From NCBI GenBank assembly GCA_026874595.1, contig CM049311.1, positions 64,955,953 to 65,019,952 of the forward strand: a stretch of DNA of 64,000 bases, in the 5' to 3' direction. Below, one piece after another: positions 12,170-24,081 of the stretch. The notes below the pieces were generated by a model that saw only the letters and a list, made by a program, of their open reading frames with translations, made no database searches and was not told the origin of the DNA. Position 1 is the first letter of the stretch, and each line of letters starts with the position of its first letter. The position numbers and the translations under genes are program-made. Source of the DNA: Sipunculus nudus. Lineage: Eukaryota; Annelida; Sipuncula; Golfingiida; Sipunculidae.

Positions 12170-12530
12170 GATGCCTTCCCTGTGAAGTAGGCTGTAAAAT
12201 GCACATTCCCCCCCCCCCCCCTTTTTCTTACTCCCAGACTTTTTTATTCATGCTCAGCTCCAATCCCCCTGGCGGTACTAATGGGACACTGCCTTCGAAA
12301 AAAACGAAAAGTCCCATAAGCTTAACTACAGACTGCTACCGAAACCGGCAGTTCCCCCTCTATCTCAAAATGCAATGCAAATTGTATGTCCCCCACGAAG
12401 TCCATAACGTAAATTTTGCCCGGGTTTCTCGCTGGACTCTGTCCGTATAAGAACACCTAAGTTCTTGGTTTACACTGGCGATCTTTCGCAAAGGATACGC
12501 CAGGCACTGGTTCCACTCAAATCAATATCC
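12170..12530. other. GC-balanced segment just upstream of copy 2
   Basis: Includes a C-run (12207-12220) and a stretch unlike its AT-rich surroundings. A perfect 6-bp stem CTGGCG...CGCCAG encloses 19 nt near 12476-12506. No gene is recognised. It falls inside the proposed first intron of copy 2. Confidence 0.3.
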
Positions 12531-12604
12531 CCTTAAAGGTTATCATTTCCTATACCTTTTTTCAGTTGTTACCAGCACTACAAGGACACTACAAACAACA
12601 GACA

Positions 12605-15600
12605 ATGTCATATATCCCAGTGGTAGATTTCAAAGAGTATGGACTTAATCAACCAACAGCTGAGGATCCCAGTTTCAACAAGGAGGCTTTCAATTGCATA
12701 GCTAAAGAATTACTTGATGCTTTCAAAACTGTAGGGTTTGTTTGCCTGAAGAACACAGGTATCACCTCAGTTCAGGTACAGCCTTATCCTCTTCAGGTAT
12801 TCTGGGCATTCTCTTGTGTTATTTTTATTTCTCTGTTAAAGTATAACATTTACTTTTAGCAAATTTTGTAAATTATTCCAAGGAAATATCAGAAATGACA
12901 TTATTCAGCGGATGTGATACAGTTTTGCTTTGGGGTTCGTTAAATGACAGCTAGGGTGATGAGATGCTCAACTAATACAAATTTTAACATGTGCAACTAC
13001 CTTAATTATTGTATGTTATAACGTTATTCAATGATTATAGATATTCAACACTAACTGGTTGGCGTTTTTACAATAACAGCACACCTGGTTTCCTTTAAAT
13101 AAATTTAAGCTGTAATTTTACATAATTATATATAATACACATAATTATTTTACGTTCTCTGTTTGCTTTGATTTGTATACCATATTTGTGACAACCTAGT
13201 TTGCACTTCGTATTATTAATGTTATGTAAGAAAATATAAATAAAGGAAATTAATTTTTTTATTAAAGTTGGATGATGTTCTGAGAATAGGAGATGCGTTC
13301 TTTTTATTGCCAAAGGAAGTGAAGGAAAGATATGCCATGGACCCAGTGGTACAGTGTGGTTATGCTAGAATGGGCGACGAAACGTAAGTAAACAGAATAA
13401 AGCAGAAAGGGTTAAAAGCACAAATATTTTTGATGCGCCTTCAGTATCTGAAAACGTTTGGTTCCATAATATTGAACATGAGCAACATCAATTTAATATG
13501 CAAATAATATCTTTTATATCATAACAGTTAACGGTATATCCATTTCTTGTTAGCTCTAACCCAGCTAGACCCCCTGACCTGGTAGAGGCTTACAGCTTTT
13601 TACCATCCAGCGACATGGTATGTGGGCTTTAAAATACGTTTTGTTTGCGCTAACATTAAGACACAAAGAAAGCATGGTGTGCGTAGGATATTCAAGTTCA
13701 CATGAATGTGCATTGTCTAGTCCTGAGCTTTTAAAGATCTGAGTTGTTATTCAATGAAATTCTGGTTTATCTTTACTAGCCCTGGCCTATGGCAGAGATT
13801 CCAACATTTAAGCAAACAGCACTAAAATTTTATAACAGTTGTACGCAACTGATATACCGAGTGCTTGATGTAATTAACCACGGCTTGCTGCTCAAGGTAA
13901 GAAGCATATAAACAGTTGACCTTTCACGCCACTTTTTCAGTCTCGAATATTAAGAATTCTTTTATGACAACACGGTCATTTACAAAGTATACAAAATATA
14001 CTTTTTTTTCATTGTATGCCAAATGCTTAATGGGATAAGTTATTTCTTGCATCAATCATCGAATGCATAGTACATACTGGATCAAGTATCATGATCTTGA
14101 GTTAAAAGAAAAGCAAAGAGTATTTTAAGTCTATTTTACTAGGCAGGGGTCTGGTATTTTTCATTTCCAATGACTTTACTTAAATATAATTTCAGGATCC
14201 CACTTACTTGCGACGACATCACGACTTTCTTAGTGGTCGGGCTCCAGCTCACATCCGCTTGAATTATTATCCCTCTTTGGCAGAAGAAGGTGGGCTATTT
14301 GAATTTTCTGTGGACCCTTAATCCTCCCAAGTGGATGTGTTCATAGAGCAGAATGGCCGTAATGGAATTATTTATTAATTAATGTCCATATTCAGTTAAC
14401 ATTAAATGGAAATACTTGCAAACGTGTGATTCTGATCAGTCTTTATTATTATTTTTTTTAATCCACATGAATGCTCTTACCCTTATACGTAAGCTGGAAC
14501 AGTCTTAATACCAACCGAAAAAAATAGTAATCCAATCAAAATGTCGCATACCTGAGAGGATTATGGCCCCGTCATGCGATTTAGCTGTAGGCTTTCAGAG
14601 ACCAGAAATGGGAACGAAATAGTTGGTGTAGGTTTGATTATGTTATATTTACCTGTCAACCCCCCCCCCCCCCAACCCACCCCCTTCCGTGATTAGATAT
14701 ACATGCGTCTGGAACATCATATCCCTAAGCCATAGTGCTTTGTACATTATGTTTGTTTCATTTCGCAGAGTTACTACCTAACCAAATCCGTCTGGGAGAA
14801 CACACAGATTGTGGATCAATTACTTTGTTATTCCAAGATAAAACTGGAGGACTTGAAGTAAGAGCATAACTCTAAAACATGCAAGGTCAACATTGTTAAC
14901 TTCATATATTTCTTGAATATTAATTTATAAAACTTTAACACAAATACATCACAGGCAGAGGAAACATTTCTATGATTAAGGGGAATATGAAGAGTTTAAG
15001 CATTCCGGCCTGTCATTGGCGACAGCCCTATTTATATTTTGGGCTGTAAACATTCGGACTGGCAGTTTTGTATGTAATGATTTCTAGACATTTTGGCATT
15101 TACTGAACTAACTTGTTTTTGTAGTTGTGTAAACAAGTATGTTTAAACATTTTTTAAAACAATTATGTTTGTTTTCCCGTCGTCCCTGTGAAATGTTTAA
15201 GTACCATGTGCCTGCAACATGACCTGGTTTACCCTTGGCTCATTCGGACTAACAGAATTTGGTGGGTTAAAGTTCAAAGAAAAAGACAAGTAAAGAACTT
15301 GACAGAACATCTTCATAGAGTATTACCATTCGGATGATTATATATGTCTGTAGACAATGTTAATTTTTATCCGACAAGTACTTTGTTGCCAAGGTTAATG
15401 GGAATTCTAGGAATTTTGGAATAAACCGTTCTAGCCTCAAGGCTTTTCTACAGTCACTTAAAGCCAATGATGAATTCTCTTGTTATCATCAAAATAAAGC
15501 AGGACTCGGTCAGCCTGTTTTGTCACAAGAAACTTTGAGTTTACCAACCATAAAGAACCTCTACTTTTACATTGTACAGTCTGGATCTAAAGGGCTCAAA

Positions 15601-16773
15601 AATTGTTATAATAACAATTCGATTAACGTTTTAGGTGCCAGTGGTCCAAGTTTCGTAAAAGTAACATTTTTTCAAGATAAAAGCAAATCTCTACAGCTGA
15701 TAATTCCGCAATATAACAAAATTTCCATCCATGGCCGAAATTCGGCAAAACCGACGAGTCAAATATATAATATATGTACATCCTCTTCTGTAATTATCTC
15801 ATCTTCATACAATACACAAAAAAACATACATTTGACCGGCTTCACCTATTACATAATTAAATCCTAAATTCTGAGAAATTATCATTCGAAATAAAACATA
15901 AAAATATTACTTATGAATTAATGAGAACTACTTTGCATCTGAACAATTTTTAACAATAAATATGTAATAAAAATGAACACCTTTTCACTGTATATACATT
16001 AAAAGAAAACGTTGAGGTGACGGGCAGGTTTTGACCTAGATCTTTTATTTCAAATGGATCTATAACTTTGCTTCATAAGAAGACGTGATTTATTTGGTAG
16101 ATACAGTGCCTTGACGGCATCTATCGACCCGCCGCATTCATACCAGACACAGTCATAGTCAACATTGGTGACCTCATGGAGCGCTGGACGTCAGGTGTAT
16201 TGAAAGCAAATGTTAGCATCTTTAAGGTTTCTTCTTCCTAAATAGTGAAAAACAAAATAAACCAATTTTCTGCGACGTAAATCCTATCAGTATTTTTAAC
16301 CAGTTATGTTATATGTTATTATTTATGTGATGACAGTGTGCTAAAGAGAACGATTGATTAAAAAATCAGTGTCTCACTAAAGTAGCATACCTTGTTAAAC
16401 TGTTTGGGTTTTCACATATACCATTCCAACGGCTTTAAGATTACACTCATCGGGAATTATTGTCAAGGTAGCCTTAAATTTACAATATATGTTAGACAGC
16501 TTCATGGGAAGAAATTCAGGGACACGAAACTCTCTGATAATCTGTCGCATAATTCTCTCGCACTTGCTTCATACTCAGGTTTTTTTTTTTCAGAGGCATA
16601 GGGTGGTGACGACCGCTGAACAAATGAAAAAGACCCGCAGATCGATTGTGTTCTTTGGGCGGCCTAATGACGACTGTGTCATCAAATGCTTGTATGGTTT
16701 AAATAAATACCCACCTGTCAATGTGAAAGACTATATGAGCTCCAGTATCAGAGGTTTATACAACAAAAAATAG
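12605..16773 (+). CDS. 2OG-Fe(II) oxygenase, isopenicillin-N-synthase-like (copy 2, complete, 8 exons)
   Basis: Second complete paralogue of the cluster, same strand as copy 1. Exons are 12605-12775, 13268-13383, 13554-13617, 13780-13896, 14196-14289, 14769-14857, 16101-16211 and 16594-16773, giving 313 codons plus TAG. Lengths and phases match copy 1 exactly; only the last exon is one codon shorter. The N-terminus reads MSYIPVVDFKEYGL, followed by GFVCLKNTG. The active site is complete: His199-Thr-Asp201 (GEHTDCGSITLLFQD), His256 (RHRVV) and Arg269-x-Ser271 (RRSIVFF). The conserved C-terminal block NKYPPVNVKDY is present. Intron 6 (14858-16100) is the longest and holds only low-complexity DNA with a meaningless 115-codon open frame. 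A strong acceptor (TTTTTTCAG, ending 12566) lies 38 nt before the ATG, so a 5' leader exon is expected. The substrate is unknown; the role is inferred from family motifs only. Confidence 0.9.
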
Positions 16774-19276
16774 TTATAAATAAGAATTCACTTTTGCTCT
16801 AGAAAGTACGTTAAAGGGCCCGGAAATGAGCATGTCACAAGACTTATCCAATGTAATGTGGTAACGGGGCTTAAATCTAATATTTGTGTTATAAGTTTAT
16901 TTCCCTTTGCCAAAAGATATTGAGAAATATCTTAAAGAACAATTTAAAATAATGTAATATCTTAAACTCTAAGTGGGGTTCCCAGTTTATTAAACTGAAT
17001 AGGTTTTAGGATTACAACTCCGATAAAAGCCAGCACTGACGAAGTGGAATGCATGTACAAATTATTGATTGCTCAGAGTGTGTCACAAAACGTCGTGTCC
17101 TATCAAAGAAATATGTCATAAGCCAAAAATGCGATCTCGATAACTGAATTTAAAGTCAAGATGGTTTGTTAAGTTCTGAGAATGCATTAACTGTCTTTCC
17201 ACTTGATTTGCTTTGAACTACTCTGTATTATAAATTACGTATTATTATTTCTTTTTTATGACGTTATTTTGACTGGTTTGTTTTATTTTTAATAGTATTA
17301 CTTTAAATATAAATTAAAAGGCTAATATATTTCTAAAAGCACAATATATATAAGCTATCTCCAAATTCATTATTATACAGAATATATGCTGATGTTGACT
17401 GATTTTAAGACATTCTCTTCATAGTGTCCACAAATAGGCAAACTGCTTCTCCTGTTAATGTATTTGTTATTTGGAATGGATTCTCATCATATCAGGTGTT
17501 CTTCTTTGTAGGCCTACTGTCCCCTGTACAGTTCTTTATTCGTATATGTAATACTTATTTTTTTCTAGTCGTAGAAGTGTTAATATTGACAATAATTTTG
17601 TTAACTTACGTCGAAATATGTTTATAACTTTAGGCGGTCGGCGATTTATTTGTTTATTATTTTTTAAATTATTATTTCGGGCCTTAACAATCAAATGGTA
17701 AAACGCATTGCTCTCTGAGCTTCCGAAATGAATTCTATTCCCAAGGTGGATGGGGATTTGGTTGTAGCGGCGCGATTCAGGTCATGGTTCTCTCCGGGTT
17801 TTTCAAATTTCCTTCACTCGTACATACTACCGAACCATTCCTGGCTTGGTATAAAAATTAACGGGTATTGCCAGAGAAACCAGAGCTTCACTGGCTTTAA
17901 AATTTTCAGTTTATATCTTAATAATATTATATGCTCTGGTTATTTGAAATAATTATGTTATTCAAGGTAAGTTAAGGTCGATGTGCAAAAATGTGAAAGA
18001 TGTGCAGTTCAATGAACCAATGCATGCAAACCCTGCTGTGTTACAGCATGAGAGCACATGTAGCTGAATGTTGCTTAGGTCTTATACAGATACGACAGAC
18101 TTACAGCTGTTATGCCGACACACCTCTATTATTCGGTAATAAAAATGACAAAAAAACGCAGTTTAGATCTATCGTGGGATATATCACAAATATATTTCTG
18201 AGTTAATTTAGGCCCTATCTGATCGACGGATTGCTCATATTTAACGTCCTCAAAGATTTTATTCACTACATCAGTAAATTATGGTTCTCACCAGGCCTTT
18301 AGTAATTGTGTTTGCCAATAAAATATTAAATATAAAACGTGATCCCATGCACGGATTACAGTAAATGAGCAAGACAAGGCAGCATGTGTGAATCCCTGAT
18401 ATTTGCATATTAGAAGGTCATAGGGATCTTTGACCACCCGACAATTTTTTCTCATTTTTGCAATAGAACGTCGAGTTTATCATTTCTATTAGAATGTCAA
18501 TAGGCAATCCTTAATTTAAGTCATCGCGTTGTCTCATTCGCAGTTGCATTCAGTATTTGGGACATATCGCAGCATTTGCGTTTAATGTATCTCTCCTTGC
18601 TAAAATAAATTCATATTTAGCGAATTAAGGACCATGTCACCCTTCCTTTTCCCCGTAATACACGGTGTTCATCTAACAATTTAATTTGTAAAACACTGGG
18701 GCAAAGCACTACGACGTGTAAAGCTCGCATTGTTGGACTCATCAAAAGGCCTGCTAGTATATCAGGTCTGTAGTATAAGTTAAATATTAACCTGGCGCCG
18801 ACTACAAGGAGTGTGCATAGTACGACCGAGAAGGTCCTGGGAGGTTAGCCAATGCAATCGTTGCCATATATCAAACCAATAGAATTGTTATGGTCTTGCT
18901 TCTTGAATATGCTGAAAACAGATTTATAGTGCACGATTTCTGGTCCACCTAGCGAACACACTTCTGAACACAGGTGAGAGTAGAAATAAGCATTAGAAAA
19001 AGCGTTATTTTATATTTTTATGGTGTATGTACTGTTGAGTGGTTTCTTCTGTTAGGTTAACAAAGATTGATTTTTAAAGACTTTTATATAGAATACATAA
19101 AGGCCCAATTCGTTCTAACATCAAGCAATTTTACTAGTCTTAAGGGCTCAAGTTTTTGAGAAAAAAAAGTTCATTTGACATAAGATAGAATGTTCGGGAA
19201 ATCCTCCATTTTAATCAAACAGCTCGAAAGTGCAGTTTAGCGGCTGAGTAAAACTGTGTGTCATACCATTAAATCC
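16774..19276. other. 3' flank of copy 2 and intergenic DNA
   Basis: Down to about 17420 this resembles the 3' flank of copy 3 (for example TAAATCTAATATTT, and GTGCATGTACAAA-type words), which shows the duplication included about 0.7 kb of flank. Beyond that no gene, RNA or named repeat is visible. Confidence 0.5.
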
Positions 19277-20790
19277 TTTTTAGCTCAGCACACTGAAAGA
19301 TATGAGCTATAGCGATCACTCTTTGTCAGGCGTCCGTCCGTCCGTCTAGCTGTCCGTCTGTCTGTCCGTCCGTTAACCAGGCACAAATCGTAACCGCTGG
19401 TTCTGGAATTTTCTATCTTCATATCCATAAAAAATCTCCTTGGAGACACGAAATTAGGTCTCTGTTACCCATAATCTCTTAGCCATGGGGGTCCGAAGTA
19501 CCCCCCCCCCGAATAATTTAAAATGTGATACAAAAGCTCAGGTATCTAAACGACTTTTGAATTGATCACCATGATTCTTCACATGGATATTGATCATGGA
19601 ATGATTCATCAATTTCTGCAGTCTGGTGGCGCTACCTGTATATTTTCGATTTTTAGGAATTTTTTTCTCTTTTTTTTTTTTGAGACCTCTTAAGATGCGG
19701 TATTCTGTTAACAGGGCACACATTGTAACCATTGGACCTAGATTCTTCCAACTAGACATCCTAGGAGATCCAAAAAAAATATCCGTGGAAACCTGAAATT
19801 AGGTTATTTGTAACCCATATCCTTCATGCTATGGGGGTAAAAAGAATCCCCCAGAATAATGGAAATATTACAAAAGCTACAGTATCTGAAAAACTACTTT
19901 ATTTATCACTATGTTTTTTTTAAATGGATATTGGTCATGGAATGTTTCATCAGTTTCTGCAGACTGATGGCGCCACCTGTATTTTTTTCAAATGTTTAAC
20001 GAATTGCTTTCTCTGTTGTTGAAACCTTTAAAGATGCGGTCATCTGTAATGGTAACGACTGGACCTAGAATATTAACTCTTGACATGCAGGGAGGCCCAT
20101 GATAAGTCTCCTTGGAAACCGGCAATTAGGAATCTGTTGCCCATATCATTTAAGCTACGGGGTTCCAAAGTATACCCTGGAATAATGGAAAATTTGACAA
20201 AAAAGCTCATGTATCTGAACAACTGTTGTATTTATCACCATGATTCTTTGCATTGATATTGACAAAGAAGTGTTTCATCAGTTTCTGCGGAGTGGTGGCG
20301 CCTCCTGTATTTTTTTCAATTTTTTTACGAATTGTTTTCTCTCTTTTTGATACCTTTAAAGATGCGGTTATCTGTTAACGGCACAAATCGTAACGACTGG
20401 ACCTAGAATTTTCTCCGTTGACATGCAGGGAGGCCCATGAAAAGTGTCATTGGAAACATGAAATTAGGTCTGTTACCCATATCCTCTAATCTATGGGGCT
20501 CAGAAGTACCCCCCCCCCTCCCACAAGAATGATTGAAAATTTAAAACAAAAGCTCCTGTATCTGAACAACTAAATTTTTACGTATTTTTCTCTTTTTTCA
20601 GCCCTCCAAAGAAGGAGGTCCATGAAAAATCTCCGTGGAAACCTAAAATTAGGTTATTTGTTACCCATATCCTCCGAGCTATGCTCAAGTTGAATGGGGA
20701 TACCACCTATGAAATTTTGCATTTATAAAATTCCTTTTGTGAATGTTTTCCTTGTCAGCTGAGCGTCATGGCCCTTGGGTCACTTTTTTT
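19277..20790 (+). mobile_element. Helentron-like or other non-autonomous element with satellite core (E1)
   Basis: The left end is T-run, then AGCTCAG...TGAGCT arms (19282-19308), then a (GTCC)n-type head (19330-19372). The core has about four diverged tandem units of roughly 330 bp marked by TGGCGCCACCTGTA, CATCAGTTTCTGC and TTACCCATATCCT. The right end is TCAGCTGAGCGTCATGGCCC followed by TTGGGTCAC (20755-20783) with a hairpin at 20769-20782. There is no coding capacity; mobilisation would depend on proteins made elsewhere. Confidence 0.7.
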
Positions 20791-22231
20791 TCAATTTCTG
20801 AGAGGTTAGATATAAAAATGTCTGAATTTGGCTGTGTTACTTTTTTTTTACTAAAAGCAGTTATATCGAAAAATTATTTAGAATATTTAGATGTTTTGCA
20901 TATTTTTATCAAACCTATACATATAAATAATTTTGAATTTCTTCATAATCTTACTTTATATCTTAATTTTTTTTATTATTATTATTAGAAGGTGAAACAT
21001 CACGATAAAACCAAGTAAGTACGGATTCCGGGGACATAGGAAATCGAGAAATGGAAATGGTCAAAAAGTTGACCGCAGGCTACTGAACACTAACCCTATG
21101 GTCACGACACAGGTAGCATTTTACCGCACTTCTTCTGCTAAGCAAGTCACGTATACGGTTGTTTTGATTTGTGTTTATTTAAAAGACATGTTCATAAAGA
21201 GATGTGTTAAAGAAAAATAAAATTGAGGACTGCTGAAACGAAAAAACATAGCTTTAATAAGTTTAAGTCTAGTTCATGTTTTGTCAAGCTGCAGGAATTA
21301 TCACTGCAAGATTTCCATAGCTAGACAATATTATTTTTAATTTATATTATTAAATATAGATAGAAGCTCGTTACTATGGCAGCCACATCTTTGGAAATAG
21401 ATAACATCATTGTAGCCGATAGTAGATCAGGTAGCAGGTACAATGGTAACATTGGTACTGATAGTGTACCTTTTCTTTAGTAAAAACTTGTATGAATCTG
21501 GCATACATTATGTTTTAATTTACTTGACCTTGATTGAAAATTAATCCCGTTTTAAACATGGCAAAACAAAGGTGTTAAACAATTGGAATATGTAAGTTGG
21601 AGAGCAGTAGCTGAAAAGGTGAAATTATCTTGTAAAATATATGATATTTTGACGTATTAATATTTCTAGTGAGTATCTTGATGAGTTATCCTGATGAATT
21701 TTCTGATCACAATGAAAAATAACAGAATAGGTAAATCGCGTTACAGGTGGTCGAATATTAAAGTATATAGAGTTTATACATAATAACTTGCATACCCGCA
21801 AGAGTAAATTTTTTTTTTGTTTGGGTTTTCTGATCATGATTTAAACTTAAATCATGCTTGTTTTCGACTTGTCCTTTCAGACTTGTTGTGATCGGCTCGG
21901 CAGGCCTGCCCTGTGTTAAGGGACAGGTGATAATTGCAAACAGAATCAATCAATGCAAATTGCTATAAACTATGCTCATATAATTAAACAACATTTCAAA
22001 ACAAACATACAGCTGAATGTTTTGGATGTGAAAATCCAAATTAGTATTTTCCTCTCTAAGCTTTTATTGAAAACAATATGATTTGAAGTGGACATAACAA
22101 GCGTAATTGGCATGTAACACATTCAAATACAAACAGAATAACATGTATCTTACTCAACAAACAAAGGAGTAAAATTTTAAGGTTTTAAGCATAAAGTTAA
22201 AGTAGATTTTTCAACCGTACCCCGAAATTCG
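20791..22231. other. Intergenic, AT-rich
   Basis: Apart from the exon-like segment at 21881-21926, no feature is seen. The 81-codon frame at 20743 crosses the end of the repeat element and is not a gene. Confidence 0.4.
21881..21926 (+). other. Isolated exon-like segment
   Basis: A 46-nt segment between a good acceptor (GTCCTTTCAG) and a donor (CAG|GTGATA) encodes LVVIGSAGLPCVKGQ in the open frame. It is notably richer in G+C than its surroundings. It could be an exon of a gene that also includes the 22232 exon, although the phases do not join directly. It may equally be chance. Confidence 0.2.
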
Positions 22232-22566
22232 ATGTCCCCAAGGCGCAAAGTTGACACTTTGACGTGGTTTGATGGAAGAAGGTTATCTCTCGAAAAAGTC
22301 TGGTTTCAAGTAAGTGGCAGCCTGTCATTTCTTCTGAAGACGTTCGGGTTGCACAGCATCTCATAGAGTTGTGATTGATTTAAGTTAAGCAGATGAACTT
22401 GCCATTTTTGACCATACTCTATTAGAATACGGTCTCAGTTCTTAAAACTTTAACTTTTTAGATTCCGGCTGCCGTGCTCTGGCCGAGAGATATAGTTGGA
22501 GAAAAAGTGTCATTACTACACCTGGATAGCTGTATCCATTTAGTGAGTTCACCGTCAATTTGTTGA
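22232..22566 (+). CDS. Candidate small two-exon gene, function unknown
   Basis: Exon 1 (22232-22309) begins at an ATG and encodes MSPRRKVDTLTWFDGRRLSL then EKVWFQ, followed by a strong donor CAA|GTAAGT. Exon 2 starts at 22462 after TAACTTTTTAG, in the same phase, with IPAAVLWPRDIVGEKVSLLH and LDSCIHL. It either runs to a TGA at 22566 (60 codons in all) or is spliced at 22542 (TTA|GTGAGT). The residue mix is protein-like in this frame. The open frame extends about 50 nt upstream of the ATG, so the start may be internal. A weak guess is a small OB-fold protein of the RMI2 kind (VWFQ motif followed by a beta-rich stretch), but no continuation was found and no function is assigned. A (TA)n tract begins at 22699. 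Confidence 0.3.
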
Positions 22567-22696
22567 ACTTAAAGTTTCAAATCCTCATACAATGTATCCT
22601 GATTTCAAAGATGCTTTCAGTAAGTTTAGATACATTAAGTTACTTTTCTTTTTTTTTTTCTTTTTACCAATTTTTTTTCAAACTTGAGGGATCACT

Positions 22697-22698
<2 letters not shown>

Positions 22699-22760
<62 letters not shown>
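22699..22760. repeat. (TA)n microsatellite
   Basis: Uninterrupted TA repeats; the Tyr-Ile-rich open frame over it is a translation artefact. Confidence 0.95.
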
Positions 22761-22762
<2 letters not shown>

Positions 22763-23071
22763 AGTTTATCAGGACATTGATACTACTGTACGTATTAGTA
22801 GTTTTTTGTACTATAATAGAACAACTATTATTAGTGCTAAAATATTTGTTAAGGTATTTTTATAACTGTTTTTTATATTATCGTTGGCCCATCCTGGATT
22901 ACAGAAATTTTGGCTTCTAAAAGGACAATATTTTTCTTTGATTAGCAAATACCAAACAATAGATTTGCTGAATGGTTGACATGATTATCATTTGTAATCT
23001 TCATAATATGTAATACAATTGTACAACAAGGCATGAATCTACTGTTGAGAATGCGTAAAGATTACTGTAAT

Positions 23072-23130
23072 TGACGTGACGGCATGGACGAGTTAGCTCC
23101 GCCCACCTTGGATACGGTTGCTAGGTAGGA
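23072..23130. promoter_or_regulatory. Promoter-like cluster (CRE-like, GC box, X-box-like)
   Basis: TGACGTGA at 23072-23079, CTCCGCCCACC at 23097-23107 and GGTTGCTAGGTAGG at 23116-23129 lie within 60 nt, in a stretch richer in G+C than its flanks. They resemble a CREB-type site, an Sp/KLF box and an imperfect RFX X-box. No gene start could be tied to them. Confidence 0.25.
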
Positions 23131-23299
23131 CATTAAACCGAAAAAGCGTGCTTCTTATACACGTGGAACCGGCACTTCAGCCGTATATCGCACCAGGCTT
23201 CAAACAGTATTAATTTTACCAAGAAAGCACCCTAAGGTTAAAAGTGTACATATGTAGGCTACAGAGATGTTTTAAATATAAAATTGAGAAGTTTGATGA

Positions 23300-24014
23300 A
23301 TTTGCGCCCGTTTCTGCTCGATACGGCTGGTGTCAGAGAACGAATCAGCTGACCCCTCTCATCAGCCTTGACACCTCAGCGGTTGGTTAAAATTTACAAC
23401 TCGTTCAAGTCTAGCAGAACAAATTTGAAAAACAACAAAGTAACAGTTATTAAAATATTTGTCTATGACATAGGGTGCAGTTTCATCAAAAAATTAAAGA
23501 TGACAACGTAAAAAGTGTTGCTTCCATACAAGTTAAAGTGACATATATGCTGTCATTAGATATAGGGGGGGGGGGGGGGGGGCAACTCATTTTTTATAAA
23601 CCGTAAAGGAAGCCTTGCTTAATATGTATTGCTCAAGCAGAGATTTTATAACCTTTGAAAGTTAGTTTATAGGTCATCTAATTAAAATTAATAATAAAAA
23701 TTCAACAAGTGTCAATACCAGTATTTAAACAATAAATTATTGAAGGGCAAGTAAAATCACAGATGGTGTATGAACATCACGTGTTTTTTTTATATAAAAT
23801 TTAATATTCTGAGAAAATTATGAAATAAAACTGAAGTTGAAATTATTATAAAATATTGCATGTATATTGATGTTTTAAATAGGAAGCCTCCTGTTTATAC
23901 ACAGGAAGAAAGATGTGTGTACAAGAAGAAATTTATATGAATGTATGATATAGATATTATTTATGAAGGTCCTTAAGTCTTTTGTATTGTTTTAAAAGAT
24001 GTGTTGGGACAAGA

Positions 24015-24081
<67 letters not shown>

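Noticed and set aside
15520-15867. 115-codon frame inside copy 2 intron 6
   Set aside because: It lies between exons 6 and 7 that join in phase, and has no recognised motif or splice support.
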